Origin: UBA349 sp964444115
GTDB lineage: Archaea; Methanobacteriota; Methanobacteria; Methanobacteriales; Methanobacteriaceae
NCBI GenBank assembly: GCA_964444115.1
Contig: CAYUFT010000007.1
Span: forward strand, 1-42,535
DNA length: 42,535 nucleotides
Direction: 5' to 3'
Under the pieces are notes generated by a model. It was not told the origin of the DNA and made no database searches. It worked only from the letters and a program-made list of their open reading frames with translations. Numbering within the stretch: the stretch's first letter is position 1; every line of letters starts with the position of its first letter. This document shows, one piece after another, positions 1 to 8,805 of this stretch. The translations under genes were made by a program, and so were the position numbers.

Positions 1-181
1 AATATTTTAAAGAGTTTTAATAATAAGAAAAACTTAAAAGAGTCTTTAAAGATTATAGAACTAAAGTAGATTAATTAAGTAAATAGGAATTAGATAACTA
101 ATTAAACCAATAGATATTTGTATTTATTTAAAATTTTAGTACTAATGTATTAATTTTACAAATATAACCTGAAGTGGAAAA

Positions 182-745
182 ATGAAAGTATTTGGAGTAT
201 CAGGGATGCCTGGATCAGGAAAAGGTGTTGTTTCCCGCATTGCTCAAAAAATGGGCGTGAAAATCATACGTATGGGTGACGTGATTAGGGATGAAGCAGA
301 AATTAGAGGTCAGGAAATAGGAGAAACTGCTGTTTCATTGAGAAAAGAATATGGGGATTATGTTGTCGCCGAAAAGTGCGTGGAAAAAATCCAAATAAAT
401 TATGCTCAATCTGAAACAAACAAAATAACCTATATGATTGAAGGAATAAGGAGTCCTTATGAAATTGAAATATTTCAAAAAAACTTCGCTAATTTCGCGG
501 TTGTATCAGTTTTCTCGAGCCCTAAAACTAGATTTAGGCGTTTAAAAAGAAGAAAACGCTCTGATGACTCTGAAGAATATTTAGAGTTTCAAAGAAGAGA
601 TAAAAGAGAGCTTGGTTTTGGAATCGGTGAAGTTATTTCCATGTCTGATTATTTAATTGTTAATGAAGGCCCCCTATGGCGATTCAAAAACCAGTCCAAA
701 AGAATAATTAAGCAGCAAATTGAAAGTAAGAATAATAAAAAATAA
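182..745 (+). CDS. UPF0200 family P-loop nucleotide kinase-like protein
   Basis: A 187-residue protein with an N-terminal Walker A loop (GMPGSGKG, residues 8-15) and the small-kinase layout of nucleoside monophosphate or dephospho-CoA kinases. The end pattern SDYLIVNEG resembles the archaeal UPF0200 family, whose substrate I do not know. A basic, Arg/Lys-rich lid-like stretch (RRLKRRKRSDD region, about residues 118-130) fits a phosphoryl-transfer enzyme. The ATG follows a purine-rich GAAGTGGAAA. The next gene starts 17 bp downstream, so the two are probably co-transcribed; the same UPF0200-UPF0201 pairing is, from memory, usual in Methanobacteriales. The family call is firm; the biochemical function is not. 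Confidence 0.85.
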   Translation: MKVFGVSGMPGSGKGVVSRIAQKMGVKIIRMGDVIRDEAEIRGQEIGETAVSLRKEYGDYVVAEKCVEKIQINYAQSETNKITYMIEGIRSPYEIEIFQKNFANFAVVSVFSSPKTRFRRLKRRKRSDDSEEYLEFQRRDKRELGFGIGEVISMSDYLIVNEGPLWRFKNQSKRIIKQQIESKNNKK

Positions 746-762
746 TAATATGGAGAATACCT

Positions 763-1152
763 ATGGAATGCTTAGTTGAAATTTCATCTAAAATTAATCT
801 AACTGAAGACCCTGAAAAAGTAAAAAAATCGATCCATAATATTTTTCCTAAAGGAAAAATTCAACAGGATGCAGATATATTTTTTTTAAAAGGAAATAAA
901 GATTTATTAAATAATTTTAAGAAAAACCTTGAAAAAAGAGAGATAATGGCCGTAGCCAGATTAATTATGGACAATAGCCTTGAAGATAAGACATTAACTT
1001 TTTATATAAGTAAACAAACAGCTTTTGTTAATGAAATCAATTTTTCAGAAGGTATTAGTCCTTTAGGTGATATCAAAATTAAAATAGAATCCTCTAATTT
1101 AGAAGAAGTTTTAAATTGGCTGGCCCCAATTGAAGAATTTGAAAAATTTTGA
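763..1152 (+). CDS. UPF0201 family protein
   Basis: A 129-residue soluble protein without signal peptide or membrane segment, matching the archaeal UPF0201 family in length and character: an N-terminal beta-alpha-beta part with EISSKINLTEDPEKV, then a second half with ISPLGDIKIKI. The family has been suggested to be RNA-binding or ribosome-like in fold, but I know of no proven role. It follows the UPF0200 gene by 17 bp with its own GGAGA ribosome binding site, so it is probably translated from the same transcript. The next gene is convergent. Confidence 0.8.
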   Translation: MECLVEISSKINLTEDPEKVKKSIHNIFPKGKIQQDADIFFLKGNKDLLNNFKKNLEKREIMAVARLIMDNSLEDKTLTFYISKQTAFVNEINFSEGISPLGDIKIKIESSNLEEVLNWLAPIEEFEKF

Positions 1153-1261
1153 AATAATTAAATTACTTAATTTAAGTATATTTTATTTTAAAGAATTATA
1201 AAGTTTAAATAATTTAAATGGTTTAAATTGATTATAATTAAAAAATAAATTAAAAAAATTC

Positions 1262-1948
1262 TTATTTGTTTTTATCCTCTAAAACAGCATCTTTAATGTC
1301 CAAAAAGCCGTTATCATAAGACCAGTTTTTTTTAGATTCTAAGATTTTAATTTTTTTATTAAAAATTGGGCAATCTAAAACCAGAGTTTCAGCTTCTCCA
1401 CCCTCAAAGGCAATATTTATCCCAAATTTCTCATTTAATTTTATAAGTTCTTCTAAAGATTCTTCATCGACTTTACGGCCTAACCACGATTCATCCAGGC
1501 CTTCAGCAGCAACTCCGGTTAAAATAATTTCAAATTCCAGATCAATTAATTCTCGCATATATTCCTCAGAATCTCTTTGCCATAAAGGAGCTATGGATTC
1601 CAAACCAATATCTGCACAAATCTTATCAATTCTGGATTTTTGATAAACAGAATATAGGGCACCAGAATAAATTGCTTCCACACCCAAGTTCTTTAAATTA
1701 ATTAAAGCATCTTTTAAGTCGTCAACTTCTTTTTCTTCTTCACCTTTAGTTATTCCTTTTATTAAAGGAATATCCATGGCCTGGGCTGAAAGTTCGGTTA
1801 TGTGAATATTAGGTACATGATACATGTAGGAATGAGGGTTCTCAGAAATCATGGAAAATAGATATTTAACCTCATTTCCATCTTCCATAGCTTGATAAAC
1901 AGCCATGGTACTATCTTTTCCACCAGAAAATAAAACTGCAGCATTCAT
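1262..1948 (-). CDS. Diphthine-ammonia ligase-like PP-loop ATPase (Dph6 / TIGR00289 family)
   Basis: A 228-residue N-type ATP pyrophosphatase. The PP-loop is SGGKDS (residues 8-13). The family motifs GVAAEGLDESWLGR (about 145-158) and GGEAETLVLDCP (about 183-194) are complete. Relatives catalyse the last step of diphthamide formation on elongation factor 2, amidating diphthine with ammonium and ATP. The length is normal for the archaeal single-domain form. The ATG is preceded by GAGATTTT. It is monocistronic and convergent with the UPF0201 gene. Diphthamide synthesis is the expected role, inferred from the family; a related PP-loop activity is possible. Confidence 0.85.
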   Translation of the reverse strand: MNAAVLFSGGKDSTMAVYQAMEDGNEVKYLFSMISENPHSYMYHVPNIHITELSAQAMDIPLIKGITKGEEEKEVDDLKDALINLKNLGVEAIYSGALYSVYQKSRIDKICADIGLESIAPLWQRDSEEYMRELIDLEFEIILTGVAAEGLDESWLGRKVDEESLEELIKLNEKFGINIAFEGGEAETLVLDCPIFNKKIKILESKKNWSYDNGFLDIKDAVLEDKNK

Positions 1949-2073
1949 AATAAAATCTCTTGATTTATATTTTAAATATTAATTGTTTTATAAGCTTTAT
2001 AATAATTATAATTAAAAATATTTTTTTAAAGATATTAGTTTTATTTTAAATAAAAATTGAATTATTTATATAA

Positions 2074-2883
2074 TTATTCCTCATCTCGTTTTCTAAGAGC
2101 TTTCTTTTTAAGATCTTTTATAAATAGAATAATTGTATCAATAAATACTCCAGCCAATCCAGTTAACATACCTAAAAATCCACAAAAGATTATAACATTA
2201 GACTTATTGGGTAAAATTTCATTTAACCAAGCTATTTTATCTTCGACCGGGCCCTGAATTCCAGTAACAACTATCTGTTGCTTAGAAATAGTGTTTATAA
2301 TACTATTTACCTGGGATGCTTGGGCAATAATGGATACTTGTACCATACTGTATTTAGTGTTTATGCCACCAGTTAACATCATCCAGTCCCCTAAATTTTT
2401 AATGGCCGTTTCTGGATTGTATCCTTTTTTCACAGTTAAAGTGATAACCCCAGATTCATTAACTTTCCAGGAAGTTATATTGGAATCAATTAATGGAATT
2501 TTTTCTTCAATGATTTTCTTACGTTCAACCGAGAATGGATCCGTCTTTATAATTATCCCATTACTATAAACTTCTAAAACACCATCCATCTTGCTGGTGC
2601 TATCCATAAAATCAGTTATGTCAATATTAGTTGACACATCAACTCCAATAGTCTCATTAGCATTACTACTATATTGATAATATCCACGGGCCATTTCAGG
2701 AATGTCATCATATAATGGAGCTATAAAAAAAGCTCCCCCAACGATACCTACCATAAATCCCATGAATATTACAAATAAAAGATTTTTTTTGCCAATTATT
2801 GGTGTTAGCAATGCCATGGAAAAAACAAATACCAGAAGGACTAAGAACAAAATAATCATTAACAGAGATAGTAATAGGTCCAT
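2074..2883 (-). CDS. Membrane protein with large extracytoplasmic domain, unknown function
   Basis: A 269-residue protein with two hydrophobic segments near the N-terminus (about residues 3-30 and 33-55), a polar central domain of about 160 residues, a third membrane segment (about 228-252) and a basic tail (KDLKKKALRKRDEE). The topology suggests the middle domain lies outside the cell. The middle domain contains repeated beta-rich stretches but no motif I recognise. It lies downstream of the pilin-like operon on the same strand, so it may take part in the surface structure, though this is only contextual. The ribosome binding site is weak (GAGACCGAT). Confidence 0.7.
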   Translation of the reverse strand: MDLLLSLLMIILFLVLLVFVFSMALLTPIIGKKNLLFVIFMGFMVGIVGGAFFIAPLYDDIPEMARGYYQYSSNANETIGVDVSTNIDITDFMDSTSKMDGVLEVYSNGIIIKTDPFSVERKKIIEEKIPLIDSNITSWKVNESGVITLTVKKGYNPETAIKNLGDWMMLTGGINTKYSMVQVSIIAQASQVNSIINTISKQQIVVTGIQGPVEDKIAWLNEILPNKSNVIIFCGFLGMLTGLAGVFIDTIILFIKDLKKKALRKRDEE

Positions 2884-2959
2884 TTTATCGGTCTCAAAGT
2901 TATTATTGAATGTTTATGATTTTCATTGATGATTAATTAAGTCAGATAAATTATAGTTT

Positions 2960-3385
2960 TTATCCCGTGGTGGAATTAGTGATATCTCTAGTGGCAACAA
3001 TATTTCCATTAGTTTTATCTACATAAACCTCTTTAGCTAGTTTATTATTTAAAGAAAGTGGAACAATCCACACAAAAACTGTCTGGTTGTTAATTACAAT
3101 TGAGCCATCAGTTGGGGTTCCAGTACCATAACCAGGTAATGATCCTATTTCTTTGGCCTTCTGGGCAGTAATATTAGCCGTTACGTTGGTATTATTAGAA
3201 GAATTGTTTCCAGAAGGTGAATTTACCGGGATTAATTGTGGATTTGATATTGGAAAGGATGTATCAGTTGTAACATTAACCTCTGGTTGAGAATTGAAAG
3301 GGCCATAAGCATATATTAAAATTATGACAACAACCACTCCAACCCCTATAAGGGCCTTTTGCTCCCAAGACAAGTCGATATCCAC
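2960..3385 (-). CDS. Small membrane-anchored extracellular protein, unknown function
   Basis: A 141-residue protein with one N-terminal membrane anchor (ALIGVGVVVVIILIYAYG, about residues 11-28), a Ser/Asn/Thr-rich linker (about 55-70) and a small C-terminal domain with the pattern VDKTNGNIVATRD, which resembles a PepSY-like repeat. The start is GTG, chosen because a strong GAGGTGA site precedes it. The Asn-X-Ser/Thr richness fits an N-glycosylated surface protein, which is inference. It sits between the pilin-like operon and the three-TM membrane protein on the same strand, about 75 bp from each. Confidence 0.7.
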   Translation of the reverse strand: MDIDLSWEQKALIGVGVVVVIILIYAYGPFNSQPEVNVTTDTSFPISNPQLIPVNSPSGNNSSNNTNVTANITAQKAKEIGSLPGYGTGTPTDGSIVINNQTVFVWIVPLSLNNKLAKEVYVDKTNGNIVATRDITNSTTG

Positions 3386-3489
3386 TTTAATTCACCTCTA
3401 TTTAAGTTTATATTATGTGTAAGATTATATAAATGCATAGGTTAAATATTGTGCTATTATTTTATAAAGAAAATAAATAAAAAAAGAAA

Positions 3490-3891
3490 TTAAATCAAGG
3501 TAAAAGTAATAGTTCCATTATTATTTTTAACCAAATACTTTTTACCTTGAGTCATATTAACACTAGTAACGTTTATTTTAGGGAGAGTATTAATATTGAT
3601 TGTTTTTCCCTGATAATTAACTAAAACTCCACTATTACTAACCCCGATAGTGTAATTAGATGAGTTAGTAACATTCGTAAGCGTCAAATTCATAGCATAT
3701 CCATTACCATTAGTATAAACGATATTAACTGTTTCAGCAACTTTTTCACCAACAACCCTTATTGTTCCCAGGTCACCACTTTGACTCTTAGACACTTCAT
3801 TACCAATGGTACTCACCATGCTGGCCATTATTACAATAGCAATTAGGGTGGCGAATAAAAGATCTGCTGTAGCTATTCCTTTTTGATCCAT
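3490..3891 (-). CDS. Pilin-like secreted protein with class III-type signal peptide
   Basis: I prefer the ATG at 3891 (133 residues) to the ATG six codons upstream. It gives an N-terminus MDQKG, parallel to MDEKG and MDDRG in the next two operon genes, and it has a GGTGA site 10 bases upstream. The pattern is a short charged leader ending in Gly, then a hydrophobic stretch (LLFATLIAIVIMASMV), as in archaeal prepilins cleaved by the A24 peptidase; the processing is inferred. The rest is a beta-rich domain with many Asn-X-Ser/Thr sequons. It is the last of four pilin-like genes in a tightly packed minus-strand operon. Confidence 0.75.
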   Translation of the reverse strand: MDQKGIATADLLFATLIAIVIMASMVSTIGNEVSKSQSGDLGTIRVVGEKVAETVNIVYTNGNGYAMNLTLTNVTNSSNYTIGVSNSGVLVNYQGKTININTLPKINVTSVNMTQGKKYLVKNNNGTITFTLI

Positions 3892-3909
3892 AGACACATT
3901 TATCACCAT

Positions 3910-4980
3910 TTATTTTGTTATTCCTAACCTTGTCTTGGATGATGGGGAAAGGTAGATTACCGAAAATCTTGGATCAATTAATTCATAATCTGTACCTTTA
4001 TATTTTATTATTAACGGATTTCCAGGAACCCTCTGGAAGTATTCCCAATCCAAAGTAGATATCTCTGCATTATTATGGTCTTCTTGTAGAGGATCTCCAA
4101 TAATAAAAGTACTCATTCTAGTAACATTAGAATCAAGTGAAGTTGTTCTATTTTCTAAACGGTCAAAGAAAGATAATCCTGCAGTGTCTGGGAAATAAAA
4201 TGGTCTTGGAGTGATATTACTGGGGTTATCTGTACCATTTAAAGCCGCCCATAAATGGAAAAGGCGCGGGCCATAAACTGGACTAAAGTCTTCGCTTTCT
4301 TCAAAATAATAATCGGCTCCAATACCAGGTATATTGGTATAATAAGGATAACTCGTAATTACATTACTTTGTCGGAATTTCGTGTTAACCCATACATAAG
4401 GATCTTCTAAACCTTCTATAGACACATAGACGGAAATTTCAGGACTGAAGCTTTCATAAATTTGGTCTCTTTGGACAACTTTTATAGGTATACCCTTTTT
4501 AACATTAACAAAAAATCCATAAGGATCAGTTTGAGTTATAGTAACATCAGATGATTTGAATGTAGCATTAGTATAATTTGTAATAGGAATATTATTAATA
4601 AAAATTTCTCTGCCTGTTTCTTCTTCCAATTTTTTAGAAGCATTTATAACCTGTGTATTTATCGCATTCACAATATTATCCCTAACATAATTTTTACTGG
4701 TACCACTGCCAAAAAATGGGTTAGAAGTAACAGTAATAGAAGAGTTATCAATGACTTTTCTGGTAGCATTATATGCTGCATTTCTACCGCCATCAAGAGC
4801 TCCTTTTTCAATATTTGAAAATATGGAAGCTGATGCAGTAAATGTAACATCCCCACCCATGGCCATTGTGGCCAGCATATTAGCTTCATTTACAATATTA
4901 CCATAAGAAATGGCTAAAATCATAATGGGAATAAATAATAAAACCGTTAAGGGCGTGAAAGTATATCCTTTTTCATCCAT
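3910..4980 (-). CDS. Pilin-like secreted protein with class III-type signal peptide
   Basis: A 356-residue protein beginning MDEKGYTFTPLTVLLFIPIM: a charged leader to Gly5, then a hydrophobic helix of about 22 residues, then a long, mostly polar domain. This is the layout of an archaeal type IV pilin-like subunit, here much larger than a standard pilin, so it may be a minor subunit or tip adhesin. It starts 12 bp after the stop of the 720-residue protein, using a GAGCTGAT site inside that gap, and is followed directly by the next pilin-like gene. I recognise no enzymatic motif. Confidence 0.75.
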   Translation of the reverse strand: MDEKGYTFTPLTVLLFIPIMILAISYGNIVNEANMLATMAMGGDVTFTASASIFSNIEKGALDGGRNAAYNATRKVIDNSSITVTSNPFFGSGTSKNYVRDNIVNAINTQVINASKKLEEETGREIFINNIPITNYTNATFKSSDVTITQTDPYGFFVNVKKGIPIKVVQRDQIYESFSPEISVYVSIEGLEDPYVWVNTKFRQSNVITSYPYYTNIPGIGADYYFEESEDFSPVYGPRLFHLWAALNGTDNPSNITPRPFYFPDTAGLSFFDRLENRTTSLDSNVTRMSTFIIGDPLQEDHNNAEISTLDWEYFQRVPGNPLIIKYKGTDYELIDPRFSVIYLSPSSKTRLGITK

Positions 4981-4992
4981 TTTAATCAGCTC

Positions 4993-7155
4993 TTAGTTTC
5001 TCCATAAATCTAATCTAACACTAATAGCATTAGGTAAATCACCAGTATATAATGCCTCAGTTTTAATTAATGAAGGATCCAGGCTGGAATTTGAAAATCC
5101 AGAATTGATAAGATCTTCAATAAGTGCCTGTTTGGCAAGATTCTGAGCAGCTACCGGGTCATTTGAATATTCACTAGCCCACATATTGGCCAGAAACTTA
5201 GGATATATAACACCTACACGTGTTCCAGAATATATCTCAGGGTTGGCAAAAGTAGTAGGGCTACTAGCACCATCACCAGATTCCCATGAAAGTGATGAAT
5301 CCACCCTAATTCTTATATCATAGGTACCAGGTTTACCTGTGTAATTACCACCCGCAGGAGTAGTGAAAATAGGTGTTCCAGTGGTTGAGTCTATTTTACC
5401 AATATCTAAAACAAAAGGAACCGCTTCGGAATTGTAAAGTGTTTTCCATGGAGATGTGGTGTTTTTTACTTCTACCTTAACATTACGTGTATCAAGACCT
5501 GTACCAAAGAATAAGAATATTTTTTCAGCCCCATCACCTACAATGAATGATTTTATAGGTTGAGTGTAATTTAAAGTTGTACCACTATTATTTTGATAAC
5601 TTGGGAAAGCAAAAGTCTCCCATTTGATTGGTAAAGCACTGTAAGATACTGTGGAGTAACAGTTAACTAGACCAACCAAATCGTAATCATTACCTGGTAC
5701 ATTATCCCATATAGTAACTCTAACCTTATTGATAGTACCGGATCTTAAGTAATCTCCTATATAAATGGTTCCAGGTGTGTTCCCATAACCATCTGAACGG
5801 TAAGAGTAAGTTACTCCTCCAACATTAAATGAATTGAAAGCAGTATTCCATTTAGTACCATCCCATACTTCTACTAAAGCACAATCCACCCCACCATAAG
5901 GATTAATTACCGTATAAGCATCAAAAATACGTGATCCTGGAGGAACAACAATATCATGAGTAGTGGAAACTGCAGATCCTTCATCACCACCAGGTATGTT
6001 TGTAATAACAAATGGTATTCCATCCGAAAAAGTATAATTCCTGTTTAACATATTATTCCAAGTAATGGAACGAGGAGTGTTATAATTAGTGATTGCTCCA
6101 GTTTCAAGATCATATGCTTTTGAATAACTAGGTGTCGCTAAACCAGCCGCATCAGGAGCATTGAAAGTTTTAGTAATAATACCTTGTGGAACGGGTATGG
6201 TGTTGGAATAATTTCCAATTATTGAAAACCATGGCATATCATGGCCCTGCCGATTGGTATCAACATAATTAGAAACTGGGTTTGTGAATCTGACAGAGAA
6301 GTTATTTACACCAGCATTTAACTGATTTGAAGGTAAAATTCCTCGGAAATTATACATAGGATATCCTGGAGTCCCGGTTCCTGGCCTGTTGTAAATAAAA
6401 TTGAAGTTGGTACTGTTTATCCGATAAACATTTCCATTTACAGTAACATTGGCACCATATGCAGGAGCATTGGCATTAGAGGTACTGTTTTTGTTATTGG
6501 ATCCAATTAAAAAATATGCCCCACCTATATTAGCATCTTGGGGAAATGAAAATTCAATAGGAATACTTGTTCCAGGAGCATTATTAGCAGAACCCCAGAA
6601 ATAATAAGTGGCCAACCTTCCACGATTACTACCATCTTTCCAAGGTGAAAAATTAGTTAACCAATTATGGAAGTTCCATAATGTTGTGGTACTGTTTCTT
6701 GTTTCTTCCTCAAACTTAACTTCTTCCAGTTTATACCAAGCTCGTCCCAACCATCCTTGTTTAGGTGCTGAAATAACAAGAACCCGGGTAACTCTATTTG
6801 TGGAAACGCTTATTCCTTTATCATCTTGCACAGAAAATGTGGTTCCATTAATACCTTTAATTGTCAAATTATAAGCCGTTCCCTCGGGTAAAAGTGAATT
6901 TAATGATTCTCTAATCTCATTTTCAGCTTTAGCCCTGCTGGCAGCATCACCTGCAAACTGACTTGTGGCAGCATATAAAGTACCATCTTGTGCCATAACA
7001 TCCAATGCATCAGCAGCAGAAGTTTCCAAATGTTGATGTTCTGCACCCATGTAAGAGGGAAGAGTATAATAAGTTAAAATTGATGCTGAAAAAACAAAAA
7101 ATATGACCAGCGCCAAAATAGCATCGGTAGTGAATATAAAACCACGATCATCCAT
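4993..7155 (-). CDS. Large pilin-like surface protein (720 aa)
   Basis: A 720-residue protein. The N-terminus MDDRGFIFTTDAILALVIFF has the prepilin pattern (leader to Gly5, then a hydrophobic helix). The body is rich in Asn, Gly, Thr, Ser and aromatic residues and looks like several beta-sandwich domains, as in archaeal adhesins. Its GGTGAT ribosome binding site overlaps the stop codon of the upstream pilin-like gene (AGG TGA), so the two are translationally coupled. The C-terminus ends RLDLWRN, similar to LYVWTR in the upstream protein. It is probably the largest exposed subunit or tip of the pilus encoded here; that role is inferred. Confidence 0.75.
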   Translation of the reverse strand: MDDRGFIFTTDAILALVIFFVFSASILTYYTLPSYMGAEHQHLETSAADALDVMAQDGTLYAATSQFAGDAASRAKAENEIRESLNSLLPEGTAYNLTIKGINGTTFSVQDDKGISVSTNRVTRVLVISAPKQGWLGRAWYKLEEVKFEEETRNSTTTLWNFHNWLTNFSPWKDGSNRGRLATYYFWGSANNAPGTSIPIEFSFPQDANIGGAYFLIGSNNKNSTSNANAPAYGANVTVNGNVYRINSTNFNFIYNRPGTGTPGYPMYNFRGILPSNQLNAGVNNFSVRFTNPVSNYVDTNRQGHDMPWFSIIGNYSNTIPVPQGIITKTFNAPDAAGLATPSYSKAYDLETGAITNYNTPRSITWNNMLNRNYTFSDGIPFVITNIPGGDEGSAVSTTHDIVVPPGSRIFDAYTVINPYGGVDCALVEVWDGTKWNTAFNSFNVGGVTYSYRSDGYGNTPGTIYIGDYLRSGTINKVRVTIWDNVPGNDYDLVGLVNCYSTVSYSALPIKWETFAFPSYQNNSGTTLNYTQPIKSFIVGDGAEKIFLFFGTGLDTRNVKVEVKNTTSPWKTLYNSEAVPFVLDIGKIDSTTGTPIFTTPAGGNYTGKPGTYDIRIRVDSSLSWESGDGASSPTTFANPEIYSGTRVGVIYPKFLANMWASEYSNDPVAAQNLAKQALIEDLINSGFSNSSLDPSLIKTEALYTGDLPNAISVRLDLWRN

Positions 7156-7161
7156 TAATAA

Positions 7162-8055
7162 TCACCTTGTCCAAACATAAAGTACTAATTTAGCATTCCT
7201 TAATTTAACCCTATCCAGAGTGATATCACTTTCCGGAGTTCCTTTTGGAGCAGCAATAACATAAACATCCATTGTAGATCCCGGATTACTAACAGTTCTA
7301 ACACTAATCACATTATCCTGAAAATTGGTTTGATTAAATAGAAATACGGGGTTAATCTGTTTTTTTATCAAATCTATATGTTGTCCAAATTCATTATTCC
7401 TAATAACCACATTAGAATTGGCCTGAACATTTGCAGAGTTGTAACCATTATTTACAACTATAACCCAGTAATCAAAAGTTGTAACAGTAAAATAATTAGT
7501 AGGAAATATGGTTGTGTAGGTACGTGGTTGACCTGCATCCCTTATAAGTCCCTCCATAGATGTTACAAAATCCAGCTTGGAGGTGGATACTAATCTTTCC
7601 ATCCTTACAATATTAGGAGCCGTGTTATTGTAGGTCCCCACGGTCTTAATAACTGTAGCATTTGAATCATTGGCCACAGTTATAGTCAAATAAGCACCAT
7701 AATCAGGCCCTATAAGATTCTGTAAAAGTGTTGTATTTATAGCACCCACTTTGGAAGGTGCCAATACATTCTTCTGCGTCGCATTTTTACTAAAATCATA
7801 TCTGGCAAGTCCAGGAGTGTAAATATTTCCACCAGCTTCCCAGTTTAATGGGGTTCCTGGAGTTTCAACCAGAGCATCCGCAGCATCCGCAGCAACACGA
7901 TCTAAGGAACTTTGGTATATAGTATTCTCCGATAAATACATGATATTATCCATATTAGCAACAGCCATTCCTAAAATAATTGTAATGGGAATTAAAGCTA
8001 AAAGCACGTCTAAAGAAAACGCAAACCCCCTTGAATCTGCTCTTAATCTTCTCAG
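7162..8055 (-). CDS. Pilin-like secreted protein; apparent CTG start
   Basis: The reading frame has a GTG at 8007, but starting there would cut off an N-terminus that reads RRLRADSRGFAFSLDVLL: a basic leader, Arg-Gly processing site and hydrophobic helix, just as expected for a class III signal peptide. Between the upstream in-frame stop (8095-8097) and 8007 there is no ATG, GTG or TTG. A CTG at 8053-8055 lies 6-7 bases after a GGGGGA element, so CTG is the best start in the sequence as given. A one-base error or slip in the G5 run at 8063-8067 would instead join an upstream ATG frame (MIMIIIILG). It is the first gene of the pilin-like operon, about 60 bp downstream of a TATA box. Confidence 0.7.
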   Translation of the reverse strand: MRRLRADSRGFAFSLDVLLALIPITIILGMAVANMDNIMYLSENTIYQSSLDRVAADAADALVETPGTPLNWEAGGNIYTPGLARYDFSKNATQKNVLAPSKVGAINTTLLQNLIGPDYGAYLTITVANDSNATVIKTVGTYNNTAPNIVRMERLVSTSKLDFVTSMEGLIRDAGQPRTYTTIFPTNYFTVTTFDYWVIVVNNGYNSANVQANSNVVIRNNEFGQHIDLIKKQINPVFLFNQTNFQDNVISVRTVSNPGSTMDVYVIAAPKGTPESDITLDRVKLRNAKLVLYVWTR

Positions 8056-8115
8056 AAGTATTCCCCCAGGATTATTATTATCATTATCATTATATCAAAT
8101 TTATATTTGGCAACA

Positions 8116-8124
8116 TTTATATAT
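8116..8124 (-). promoter_or_regulatory. TATA box of the pilin-like operon
   Basis: On the minus strand this reads ATATATAAA. An archaeal start about 25 bases downstream would fall near 8094 and give a leader of about 40 nt that contains the GGGGGA element and the CTG at 8055. This spacing supports the upstream start of the first pilin-like gene. It is predicted by eye only. Confidence 0.5.
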
Positions 8125-8225
8125 CTTGCGTAATATTATTTAATTATAAGAGATTTTATTATAATTTTTAATTAAATTTAAAATTTAATATTAACCTTAA
8201 ATTAAATTATTGTGGTGTTTTGGAA

Positions 8226-8612
8226 ATGGATGTACGTGGACAAATATCAATAGAGTTTCTTTTAATTCTAGGATTTATCATGGTAATTGTATTGATGGTT
8301 GCCTCACTTGCAGGACCACAAATTGAAAAAAATTCTATTACCAGTGCTGCGAGGGAAGGTGCCAGTAATTCACTTTCGGAAATATCCTCAACTAATCCAT
8401 CTTTTACTCCTAATCGAGTAACGAAAATTAATATGACTGATGCTGGAAATGTTACCTATATCAAGATTCAATTTGCTAATACATTACCCGTCAATTTACA
8501 ATCTTTGGTTTTAAATCAAACTATGCAATCTATTCTTAATCAGTCAGGGTTTACCTTAATTAATAATACAACTGTTAAAGGTAGTAACGAGATATATACT
8601 ATCTTAATTTAG
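8226..8612 (+). CDS. Class III signal peptide-containing pilin (archaellin/pilin-like)
   Basis: A 128-residue type IV pilin of the QXSXEXXXL class. The sequence MDVRGQISIEFLLILG has the cleavage site between Gly5 and Gln6, with conserved Ser and Glu in the mature N-terminus, followed by a 20-residue hydrophobic helix. I chose ATG 8226 over the in-frame TTG at 8220 because a GGTG site lies 8 bases before the ATG and only 2 bases before the TTG. The rest is a small beta-rich domain with many Asn sequons. It is divergent from the pilin-like operon and is a good candidate for a major structural pilin. It should be processed by the A24 peptidase at 10393-11550. Confidence 0.85.
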   Translation: MDVRGQISIEFLLILGFIMVIVLMVASLAGPQIEKNSITSAAREGASNSLSEISSTNPSFTPNRVTKINMTDAGNVTYIKIQFANTLPVNLQSLVLNQTMQSILNQSGFTLINNTTVKGSNEIYTILI

Positions 8613-8785
8613 TTAATCATCAGTAAGTTCTATTTTTGTATTCAATATATTTAAGTAAATAAATTATATTATTTTAATTATCTATTTTAGCAATCTTAAT
8701 GCGTTATTTAAGATATTTTTTTAAATCATCAATCTAAAAAAAATACTTAGTTGTATAAAATTAAATTTTAATAAAGAATTAACTT

Positions 8786-8803
8786 AAAAAAGATTAAAAA
8801 AAA
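8786..8803 (-). terminator. Oligo-T terminator after the DUF2101-like gene
   Basis: On the minus strand there are runs of eight and six T separated by four bases, starting just beyond the stop codon of the gene ending at 8806. Oligo-T tracts of this kind act as archaeal transcription terminators. No clear hairpin is needed or seen. Confidence 0.5.
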
Positions 8804-8805
8804 GA

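Noticed and set aside
1..181. Possible RNA gene or terminator before the UPF0200 gene
   Set aside because: Only AT-rich sequence with short purine runs; no stable fold or tRNA-like T-loop.
2905..2945. Possible C/D box guide RNA (TGATGATT)
   Set aside because: There is a C-box-like string but no CTGA D box at a suitable distance. The same holds for a TGATGAG near 36229.
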